From positions 1 through 8,584 of the forward strand of contig DAIRDH010000105.1 of the NCBI GenBank assembly GCA_036796255.1: DNA of 8,584 nt, read 5' to 3'. The DNA comes from T3Sed10-241 sp036796255. Its GTDB lineage: Bacteria; Bacteroidota; Bacteroidia; Flavobacteriales_D; Cryomorphaceae. The notes beneath the pieces are model-generated. The model was given only the letters and a program-made list of their open reading frames with translations, was not told the DNA's origin and did no database searches. Of this stretch, positions 1-4,390 are shown piece after piece. Made by a program: the position numbers and the translations under genes. The stretch's first letter is position 1. Each line of letters begins with the position of its first letter.

Positions 1-2
1 GG

Positions 3-80
3 GGCCAGGGTGACATCCACTTCGGTTTCAATGTGTCGCGGGTGTTTACGCTGAAGGAGCGGAAAAAACCGGGGGAATAA
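3..80 (+). CDS. C-terminal end of a truncated gene, possibly an outer-membrane beta-barrel protein
   Basis: An open frame enters from the left edge and stops with TAA at 78-80, giving 25 residues. The piece IHFGFNVSRVFTL alternates polar and hydrophobic residues like a last transmembrane beta-strand and is followed by a basic tail (KERKKPGE). This pattern is common at the end of Bacteroidota outer-membrane barrel proteins, but too little remains to name a family. The gene would converge on the DUF6624 gene, and no hairpin-plus-T-run terminator is visible in the 113 bases between them. The reading frame is the only one of the three + frames that stays open to a sensible end. The protein-like composition is the only other support. 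Confidence 0.45.
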   Translation, partial: GQGDIHFGFNVSRVFTLKERKKPGE

Positions 81-193
81 TAAGCATCCAAGTAAAGAAG
101 CATCGCTAAAGCATCAGTTCAGAGAAATGGGAGGGAACCTACCCTTCATTGATCTCAAGACTTTTGCTTAACAATCCGCTTCAAGCGCTTCAT

Positions 194-1114
194 TTAATTT
201 GACATTTGATCCAGATATTCCTTGAGTGGTACACATTCAAACAGCTCTCTTAGCGTGTCTACCATTTCAGGGAACTTCAATTCATGTGGTATTGCTTTCC
301 TGGACGTCGGATCGTAGAACACTTGTGTGCCGAATACTTGCTTAGATTCCCTTGACATCATCACCTTGTCTAGAAGCAAGGCATAATTCCCAAAGTAGAT
401 ATTGCCTTTGTCCAACTCTACCTCCATCAGCGCCAGCGCGTGCTTTTGAAAAAGCGTGTCCTCAGCATGAATGGCAATCAGTGCCGCAGCCGACTCACCT
501 GACCTCCCCACCTCAGCATAACCCGGCCATTTGCCATGAGCGCTGAGAAGGCTGTCCAAAAACAACTGATTATTGCCGTCTAAATTCTTTTGCCCAGTGA
601 AATCGCTCCCCTGATTTCTGCTTTTCCTGAATTGCTGATCCATGCCTTTTCTCCTCAAAAGTTCATCCCTCAAATCTGAGCGAAGGCAAAGGCTGTCAGA
701 ATTTTCAAAATTGAAGGTATTGGTCTCAAGCATTGAATATGCGGACTCATTACCTGATTGTTGCAAAATCCTTTTCAATTTCTTGTCTTGATGAAAGGAC
801 TCCATATTGTAGAAACCAAGTCCGGAATGTACTGAAAGATTGAGGTAATGCCCCGCCAAAGAATCTTCGCCCAGATGATCGAAGCCGATTGCTATTGCGT
901 AATAAACGTCCCTGCTGGGAATCACTCTGAGCCTCAGGGCTTCCAAATAGTACTCAATAGACCGGCGGTATTCCTGCCTTCGAAACAGTGAATCGCCCTT
1001 ACTGATCAGGGAATAGGGAGTAGGATCGAACTGTTGCGCATTGCATTGCACTGACTGTAACCCTGAAAATGCTATTAACAAGGAGAAAATGAGCGCGCGA
1101 ACATCCTTCGACAT
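194..1114 (-). CDS. Exported TPR-repeat protein with C-terminal DUF6624 domain
   Basis: A predicted 306-residue secreted protein of unknown function. Residues 1-27 look like a signal peptide: a basic start (MSKDVR), a hydrophobic core (ALIFSLLIAFSGL) and a likely cut near CNA|QQ. Residues ~40-98 form two TPR-like helical pairs (GDSLFRRQEYRRSIEYYLEA; YYAIAIGFDHLGEDSLAGHY), which usually mediate protein contacts. From ~148 the sequence matches my memory of the DUF6624 family: a helix LRDELLRRKGMDQQFR, then WPGYAEVGRSGESAAALIAIHA at ~196-217, a GTQ motif near 262 and the ending PLKEYLDQM. The frame stays open to a GTG at 1279. The ATG at 1114 is preferred because the signal peptide begins there and the upstream stretch has no domain character. 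No Shine-Dalgarno is seen. The gene stands alone, 113 bases from the left-edge gene. The fold assignment is by motif recall; the function is unknown. Confidence 0.8.
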   Translation of the reverse strand: MSKDVRALIFSLLIAFSGLQSVQCNAQQFDPTPYSLISKGDSLFRRQEYRRSIEYYLEALRLRVIPSRDVYYAIAIGFDHLGEDSLAGHYLNLSVHSGLGFYNMESFHQDKKLKRILQQSGNESAYSMLETNTFNFENSDSLCLRSDLRDELLRRKGMDQQFRKSRNQGSDFTGQKNLDGNNQLFLDSLLSAHGKWPGYAEVGRSGESAAALIAIHAEDTLFQKHALALMEVELDKGNIYFGNYALLLDKVMMSRESKQVFGTQVFYDPTSRKAIPHELKFPEMVDTLRELFECVPLKEYLDQMSN

Positions 1115-1268
1115 ATGTAAATGTAGTGCAGCAAGATGAATTAGCGTAGGAAAAGAAAAGATTTTCAAAGGCTGCCTGAACAAGGCTCCCACTACTCCAC
1201 CTTCACCAAACTTTATGCTTTGGCTGATCTCCGACCATGCGAGCGAATACGCGTAATTTCCCTTGCTC

Positions 1269-1288
1269 AGCCTATCCACCGATAGGCT
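1269..1288 (-). repeat. Perfect 8-bp stem-loop in the leader of the DUF6624 gene
   Basis: AGCCTATC (1269-1276) and GATAGGCT (1281-1288) are exact reverse complements around the loop CACC. In the minus-strand transcript the hairpin would bury the alternative GTG start at 1277-1279, which is another reason to prefer the ATG at 1114. No T-run follows, so it does not look like a terminator. Confidence 0.5.
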
Positions 1289-1289
1289 T

Positions 1290-1302
1290 GCATTATTAAT
1301 GC
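1290..1302. promoter_or_regulatory. 13-bp dyad GCATTA-T-TAATGC, possible operator
   Basis: Two perfect 6-base arms with a one-base centre lie just downstream of the likely transcription start of the DUF6624 gene (box at 1341-1348). The position would suit a repressor site. The dyad is visible; the function is inferred and no regulator is assigned. Confidence 0.3.
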
Positions 1303-1340
1303 GTTCTTTTCGCAGTACATCTCTTCCTTACAGGATAGTG

Positions 1341-1348
1341 CAAAGTAA
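1341..1348 (-). promoter_or_regulatory. Candidate -7 box TTACTTTG for the DUF6624 gene
   Basis: On the minus strand the sequence TTACTTTG matches the Bacteroidota -7 consensus TAnnTTTG at seven of eight positions. No convincing -33 TTG lies at the usual spacing. Transcription starting near 1336 would give a ~220-base leader before the ATG at 1114, or ~55 bases before the GTG at 1279. Confidence 0.35.
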
Positions 1349-1461
1349 GATCGGCTAAAGATGCTAAACTGCCCAAATCGGTAAAAGACTTTTCCTTGGC
1401 TTGATTCGGTACAAGGTCAACTCTGAGCCTTTGTGCGCAGGTGCATTGACAATCGTAATGG

Positions 1462-1548
1462 GTGAAAATAAATAGATCCAGGACTCATCAGCCGGCCCTT
1501 TCTCATCAGGATGGTACGACGAAGTAAACTGCAGTCATTTATTTTCAC
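1462..1548. repeat. Perfect 12-bp inverted repeat with 63-base spacer
   Basis: GTGAAAATAAAT (1462-1473) and ATTTATTTTCAC (1537-1548) are exact reverse complements. The 63 bases between contain the direct repeat CTCATCAG twice and a central GCCGGC palindrome. The 87-bp unit has no flanking target-site duplication that I can see, so a mini mobile element is not demonstrated. It may form a long-range stem in the 3' region of the DUF2892 transcript. Confidence 0.5.
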
Positions 1549-1636
1549 AGATAAAATATTCACCGAACGTGCTTTGTATCATCGGAACCACATTTGCTGC
1601 AGACACATCGAGGGGTTAATCTATGCGCGTGTGCTT

Positions 1637-1843
1637 CTATTGCTTCACCTTGCACGTACTGATACCAAATGGCGCATACAGTGGGCAGAAGCTTACGAAA
1701 CTGGTGAGTAAAAATACAGCGCCCAGTATTAATAGCACCAAGCCCAAGGTACCAGAAATGGTGCCAGTGAAGTAAAGTGCGGCAATTACAATAGCCACAA
1801 GGATGCGGACAATACGGTCGGTAGATCCCATGTTCTTTTTCAT
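1637..1843 (-). CDS. DUF2892 (YgaP-like) small inner-membrane protein
   Basis: A 68-residue membrane protein. It opens with MKKNMGSTDRIVRI, the characteristic start of the DUF2892 family (N-M-G-x-x-D-R-x-x-R). Two hydrophobic segments follow (~residues 13-29 and ~33-50), then the family's C-terminal CPLYAPFGISTC signature with a pair of cysteines. The same fold forms the membrane part of the rhodanese-fused protein YgaP in Enterobacteria; in Bacteroidota it is usually free-standing. The frame is open 11 codons further upstream, but the ATG at 1841-1843 gives the exact family N-terminus. No Shine-Dalgarno is present; the bases before the ATG are instead ACCTCC. It starts 10 bases after the stop of the 34-codon ORF and lies downstream of the Crp/Fnr gene in the same direction, so co-transcription or translational coupling is likely. 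From recall, Crp/Fnr-DUF2892 pairing recurs in Bacteroidota, sometimes with rhodanese or sulfur genes. The physiological role is not known. Confidence 0.88.
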   Translation of the reverse strand: MKKNMGSTDRIVRILVAIVIAALYFTGTISGTLGLVLLILGAVFLLTSFVSFCPLYAPFGISTCKVKQ

Positions 1844-1853
1844 GATGGAGGTA

Positions 1854-1958
1854 TTAAATGTTAAACCATTGAACAACGAGCACCATGGCTGTGATTATGG
1901 CCATGCACAAGACGCACACCATAGCAAAACGGATCAGTTTCTGACGCTTCGCGTTCAT
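1854..1958 (-). CDS. Putative 34-residue single-span membrane peptide
   Basis: A short ORF from ATG 1956-1958 to TAA 1854-1856. The N-terminus is strongly basic (MNAKRQKLIR), followed by one continuous hydrophobic segment of about 19 residues (FAMVCVLCMAIITAMVLVV) and a short QWFNI end. This is the layout of a genuine small bitopic protein with the positive end inside. It begins 48 bases after the Crp/Fnr stop and ends 10 bases before the DUF2892 start. A -7-like box (CACCTTTG) ends only 7 bases ahead of its ATG. No family is recognised. The alternative is that it is a chance frame within the DUF2892 leader, so confidence is moderate. Confidence 0.45.
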   Translation of the reverse strand: MNAKRQKLIRFAMVCVLCMAIITAMVLVVQWFNI

Positions 1959-1965
1959 TTCATTG

Positions 1966-1973
1966 CAAAGGTG
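1966..1973 (-). promoter_or_regulatory. Candidate -7 box CACCTTTG ahead of the small membrane ORF
   Basis: Minus-strand CACCTTTG differs from TAnnTTTG only in its first base and is followed by C, as in the purF-like promoter (TACCTTTGC). It would give DUF2892 and the small ORF a promoter separate from the Crp/Fnr gene. It would also place the start of transcription within a few bases of the small ORF's ATG, a near-leaderless message. Confidence 0.35.
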
Positions 1974-2006
1974 GATATAGTCATGGTGTGGAAGTGGTGA
2001 CCGTGG

Positions 2007-2609
2007 TTACCGCTCGAGCAATTCTACCGAGGTGGGATGCTGCTTCACCTTGCCTTCGTGCTCCAGGCGCTTCATAACACGACTCACTACTTCGCGCACA
2101 GTACCCAGCTCATTGGCCATTTCCCGGTGCGACATGTGCAGTGGATTTTTTGCAGTAAGGCTCACCTTTTCCCGCAAGTAGTCAAGCAAACGCTTATCCA
2201 TCCTGTCAAAAAGGACATGCTGTATTGTATCCAGCAACTCAGAATAACGCTTGTTGTATAAATCGAAAAACAAGGCGCTAAGGCCCGGGGTTTGATCGAG
2301 CATCCTAGGCAAATCGCCAGAAGGAAGAAAATATAACTCACAGTCAGTCTCAGCGACGGCATGTACCTTGCTTGGAGCGCTATTGAGCGCTGCCGCAAAA
2401 GACATCACACAAGCCTCTCCCTCTTTAATATAGTACAGCAGCAAATCGCGTTCTTCATAGCGGGCAAAAACCTTGACCAGCCCCCTAACAACGAGCGGAA
2501 CCCCGCGTACGAACTGCCCCTCTCTTAACAGAATACTTTGCGCTTCCGCACTTGTAAGGTCTTCGGGGCCAGCATTACGAATTAACTGTCCAAAAAACCT
2601 GATGTCCAT
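2007..2609 (-). CDS. Crp/Fnr-family transcriptional regulator
   Basis: A cytoplasmic DNA-binding regulator of 200 residues. Residues ~20-110 form the cyclic-nucleotide-type beta-barrel sensor domain, with GQFVRGVPLVVRGLVKVF and IKEGEACVMSFAAALN resembling Bacteroidota Crp/Fnr homologues. A long dimer helix runs ~110-145, and a C-terminal winged helix follows: MSHREMANELGTVREVVSRVMKRLE (written in parts: turn at ~159-170, recognition helix at ~170-182). The recognition helix has R172, E173, S176 and R177, so it carries the R/E/R contacts of CRP and the serine of FNR. Only two cysteines are present (C67, C90), so an FNR-type 4Fe-4S cluster is unlikely; C67 lies in the sensor and could be redox-active. 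The length is close to the family norm. It is divergent from the ssb array, sharing 477 bases of control region, and upstream of the small ORF and DUF2892 gene. Its effector and targets cannot be read from sequence. Confidence 0.88.
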   Translation of the reverse strand: MDIRFFGQLIRNAGPEDLTSAEAQSILLREGQFVRGVPLVVRGLVKVFARYEERDLLLYYIKEGEACVMSFAAALNSAPSKVHAVAETDCELYFLPSGDLPRMLDQTPGLSALFFDLYNKRYSELLDTIQHVLFDRMDKRLLDYLREKVSLTAKNPLHMSHREMANELGTVREVVSRVMKRLEHEGKVKQHPTSVELLER

Positions 2610-2913
2610 AATGCCCTGTGTCTGGATTCATGTGCCTAAGGTAGTTAAAGTTCTAAGTTGATCGAACAGCATGATAATATGATCTATTTCGGACAAAGCG
2701 TGTAATCAGCAACGAAGCATTGGTTTTGCAGGGTTGAACATTTGTCGGGCAGAAAAAACATGTTGACGATATGCAGACATGCAAAACATTTCAGAGGCTT
2801 ATCGATAAAATTAACCGCCCTCCTAGGCCAAAATAGTTTCACTTCTGGTATTTTTTCAAAAAAAGTGAAAACCAACAAACCTCCCGAAACCCCAGTAAAA
2901 CCGGGCACTTATC

Positions 2914-2948
2914 CGTTTTTATACGTTTATAAACGGAAGTAAACGTTT
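2914..2948. promoter_or_regulatory. Phased CGTTT/AAACG cluster, candidate operator or activator site
   Basis: CGTTT occurs at 2914, 2924 and 2944, and its complement AAACG at 2931 and 2941. CGTTT copies are spaced 10 and 20 bases apart and AAACG copies 10 apart, i.e. on one face of the helix. They build a perfect 12-bp palindrome (CGTTTATAAACG, 2924-2935) and an 8-bp one (AAACGTTT, 2941-2948). The cluster sits 30-65 bases upstream of the candidate -7 box of the ssb array. The regulator is unknown. Confidence 0.45.
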
Positions 2949-2977
2949 GTTTTACGACTGCTGCTTTTCACCTCCCC

Positions 2978-2985
2978 CACCTTTG
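2978..2985 (+). promoter_or_regulatory. Candidate -7 box CACCTTTG for the ssb array
   Basis: CACCTTTG followed by C matches TAnnTTTG except for the first base, and it is identical to the box ahead of the small membrane ORF. No -33 TTG is found at the ideal spacing. Transcription would begin around 2990 and leave a leader of ~95 bases before ssb copy 1. Confidence 0.4.
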
Positions 2986-2988
2986 CCC

Positions 2989-3000
2989 TGTCGATCGACA
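2989..3000. promoter_or_regulatory. Perfect 12-bp palindrome TGTCGATCGACA at the expected ssb transcription start
   Basis: The 12 bases equal their own reverse complement and begin 3 bases after the -7-like box, the classic place for a repressor to block initiation. The half-site spacing does not fit a standard CRP (TGTGA-N6-TCACA) or FNR (TTGAT-N4-ATCAA) box, so the neighbouring Crp/Fnr protein is not an obvious ligand. Confidence 0.4.
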
Positions 3001-3086
3001 ACAACTGGACGACGGTTCAGACAAGCAAAACAAACAACCGCAGAAGGCACGACGCCCAATGCACAAAAACAAAAAAAGTAGAAGTC

Positions 3087-3428
3087 ATGAACACACTCGT
3101 AAACAAAGTACAACTGATAGGCCGCCTGGGAATTGACCCCGAAGTACGCAACCTCGATAACGGAAGCAAAATGGCCCGCATCCGCATTGCCACCAACGAA
3201 GGCTACCGCGATTCAAAAGGAGAAAAAGTTGAAAATACCCAGTGGCACAATGTGGTGGCGTGGGGCCCCACAGCCGAATTTGCTGAAAAGTATCTCTCCA
3301 AAGGAAGACAAGTGCTCGTAGAAGGCCGACTCGTAAACAGCGAGTACACCGACAAAGAAGGCAACAAGCGCTACAGTACCGATGTACACGTCAACGAATT
3401 TCTCATTCTCGATAAAAAAGAGAACTAA
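3087..3428 (+). CDS. ssb: Single-stranded DNA-binding protein, array copy 1
   Basis: A 113-residue OB-fold protein that coats single-stranded DNA. The whole chain is the SSB core: NKVQLIGRLGIDPEVR (strand 1 region, ~6-21), IATNEGYRD, the core TQWHNVVAWG (51-60), AEKYLSKGRQVLVEGRL and the final strand NEFLILD. DNA-stacking aromatics are W53 (E. coli W54), W59 (E. coli F60), Y40 (for W40) and Y87 (for W88). It ends LDKKEN and lacks the ~60-residue linker and acidic DDDIPF-type tip of housekeeping SSBs. A-rich bases and AAAGTAGAAG (3075-3084) precede the ATG, and no strong Shine-Dalgarno is present. It is first of four tandem paralogues, with a hairpin 12 bases after its stop. Its role in replication, repair or transformation cannot be told apart from sequence. 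Confidence 0.93.
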   Translation: MNTLVNKVQLIGRLGIDPEVRNLDNGSKMARIRIATNEGYRDSKGEKVENTQWHNVVAWGPTAEFAEKYLSKGRQVLVEGRLVNSEYTDKEGNKRYSTDVHVNEFLILDKKEN

Positions 3429-3439
3429 AAACCACAGAT

Positions 3440-3465
3440 CCGCTGCCCAACCTTTTGGGCAGCGG
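3440..3465 (+). other. 11-bp perfect hairpin between ssb copies 1 and 2
   Basis: CCGCTGCCCAA (3440-3450) pairs exactly with TTGGGCAGCGG (3455-3465) around the loop CCTT, starting 12 bases after the stop of copy 1. The bases that follow (TATCCCAACC) are not a T-run, so a standard rho-independent terminator is unlikely. RNA stabilisation, processing or partial attenuation between cistrons are the plausible roles. Confidence 0.6.
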
Positions 3466-3513
3466 TATCCCAACCTCCACATTTTCAAAATTCACCTTCA
3501 AAAACTTTATATC

Positions 3514-3852
3514 ATGCAACTCAACAACAAAGTACAACTCCTCGGCCACCTCGGAAACAATCCCGAAATACGCACCCTCGATAATGGCAACAAACTGGCA
3601 AAAATGAGCCTGGCCACCTACGAGCCTTACAAAGACGCCAAAGGCAAAAAAGTAGACAAAACGCAATGGCACAACATCGTGGCCTGGGGTGCCACAGCTG
3701 AAATTGCTGAAAAGTACCTCGCCAAAGGCAAACAAGTTTTGGTAGAAGGCCGCCTGGTGCACAACAGCTACACTGACAAAGAAGGTCAGAAGCGCTACAC
3801 GACTGATGTAAATGTAAGCCACATCATGCTGCTCGACAAAAAGAGCGCCTGA
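3514..3852 (+). CDS. ssb: Single-stranded DNA-binding protein, array copy 2
   Basis: A 112-residue tail-less SSB. The frame is open 44 codons further upstream, but the ATG at 3514 gives the shared N-terminus (MQLNNKVQLLGHLG), and the extension would overlap the end of copy 1 and the hairpin. The core motif TQWHNIVAWG sits at 50-59 with W52 and W58; Y39 and Y86 replace the other two E. coli tryptophans. It ends LDKKSA without an acidic tip. By hand count it is ~63% identical to copy 3 (71 of 112 positions, no gaps), the closest pair I tested. The spacing from copy 1 is 85 bases. It differs from copies 1 and 3 by lysines replacing arginines (LAKMSLAT; YKDAKGKK) and by a divergent last strand (SHIMLLD), which may change oligomer contacts. 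Confidence 0.92.
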   Translation: MQLNNKVQLLGHLGNNPEIRTLDNGNKLAKMSLATYEPYKDAKGKKVDKTQWHNIVAWGATAEIAEKYLAKGKQVLVEGRLVHNSYTDKEGQKRYTTDVNVSHIMLLDKKSA

Positions 3853-3868
3853 AATCAATCACCCAATA

Positions 3869-3896
3869 CAGCCGCCGCCTGCAACGACGGCGGCTG
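3869..3896 (+). other. 9-bp perfect GC-rich hairpin between ssb copies 2 and 3
   Basis: CAGCCGCCG (3869-3877) pairs exactly with CGGCGGCTG (3888-3896) across a 10-base loop, 16 bases after the stop of copy 2. No T-run follows (ACAGGGGTGA). Its placement mirrors the hairpin after copy 1, but the sequence is unrelated. Confidence 0.55.
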
Positions 3897-3941
3897 ACAG
3901 GGGTGAAATCAAGAAAGTAGAAGAATCAAAAATCCAAGATT

Positions 3942-4280
3942 ATGCAAACCAACAACAAAGTACAGCTCCTCGGCCGACTAGGCAGCAATCCCAAAATACG
4001 CACCTTCAACGATGGCAAGAAAATCGCCAGGCTGCGCATCGCAACCAACGAGCCTTACCGCAACAGCGAGGGCAAAAAAGTAGACAACACGCAATGGCAC
4101 AACCTCGTGGCCTGGGCCGCAACTGCTGAATTTGCTGAAAAGTACCTGGAAAAAGGGAAACACGTGATGGTAGAAGGCCGACTCGTCTACAGCAACTACA
4201 CTGACAAAGATGGCATCAAGCACTTCAACACAAAAGTTTATGTAAGCGAATTCTCGATACTCGACAAGCAAAGGGCTTGA
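3942..4280 (+). CDS. ssb: Single-stranded DNA-binding protein, array copy 3
   Basis: A 112-residue tail-less SSB starting at ATG 3942 (MQTNNKVQLLGRLG). The core TQWHNLVAW carries W52 and W58, but the glycine that follows in the other copies is alanine (AWAAT). Y39 and Y86 keep the other stacking positions. It ends LDKQRA, with no acidic tip. Its upstream bases repeat AAAGTAGAAG (3914-3923), also found at 3075-3084 ahead of copy 1, a sign that leader and gene were duplicated together. It shares 17-base blocks with copy 1 (for example GTAGAAGGCCGACTCGT), although its protein is closer to copy 2. It lies 89 bases after copy 2. Confidence 0.92.
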   Translation: MQTNNKVQLLGRLGSNPKIRTFNDGKKIARLRIATNEPYRNSEGKKVDNTQWHNLVAWAATAEFAEKYLEKGKHVMVEGRLVYSNYTDKDGIKHFNTKVYVSEFSILDKQRA

Positions 4281-4390
4281 GCGTATCAGTGAACCAAACC
4301 TCAAACAACATTTATATTAAAATCCGCCAGACGTCTTCACACTAATTGCCCTCGACGGCAAATGGCTTCCGGCTCAAAAAACAAATCACT

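Larger units (their letters stand above)
1303..1636. other. Intergenic stretch between the DUF2892 and DUF6624 genes
   Basis: About 330 bases downstream of the DUF2892 stop and upstream of the DUF6624 leader dyads. It holds the -7-like box at 1341-1348, a long-spaced 12-bp inverted repeat at 1462/1537, and a direct repeat CTCATCAG (1484-1491 and 1502-1509) flanking the palindrome GCCGGC. No credible gene was found. Open frames here lack protein character or overlap the DUF2892 gene antisense. No T-run terminator for the DUF2892 gene was found. Confidence 0.6.
2610..3086. other. Divergent control region between the Crp/Fnr gene and the ssb array
   Basis: 477 bases without a credible gene, rich in dyads: GTTTTGCA/TGCAAAAC (2723-2730 and 2780-2787), AACATGTT (2757-2764), TTATCGATAA (2799-2808), TTTCACTT/AAGTGAAA (2837-2844 and 2863-2870), CGTTTATAAACG (2924-2935), AAACGTTT (2941-2948) and TGTCGATCGACA (2989-3000). 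The last ~85 bases before ssb copy 1 are very A-rich and T-poor, typical of Bacteroidota leaders that rely on unstructured RNA, not a Shine-Dalgarno, for initiation. Confidence 0.6.

Noticed and set aside
183..190. AAGCGCTT palindrome between the convergent left-edge and DUF6624 genes as a terminator
   Set aside because: Only 8 bp with no loop and no T-run.
1480..1512. Minus-strand CTGATGAG (twice), including CTGATGAGTCC, resembling the hammerhead ribozyme core
   Set aside because: The required closing GAAA and a proper stem II are missing at both copies, and no cleavage-site strand could be placed.
1511..1711. 66-codon + strand ORF
   Set aside because: It overlaps the DUF2892 gene antisense, its composition is not protein-like and no family is recognised.
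2905..2920. TTATCC near the array considered as a DnaA box and replication origin
   Set aside because: Only six of nine positions match, with no cluster of boxes or AT-rich unwinding pattern; four ssb genes alone do not imply an origin.
2742..2942. 66-codon + strand ORF ahead of the ssb array
   Set aside because: It starts at TTG, runs through several dyads and the phased CGTTT cluster, and shows no domain features.
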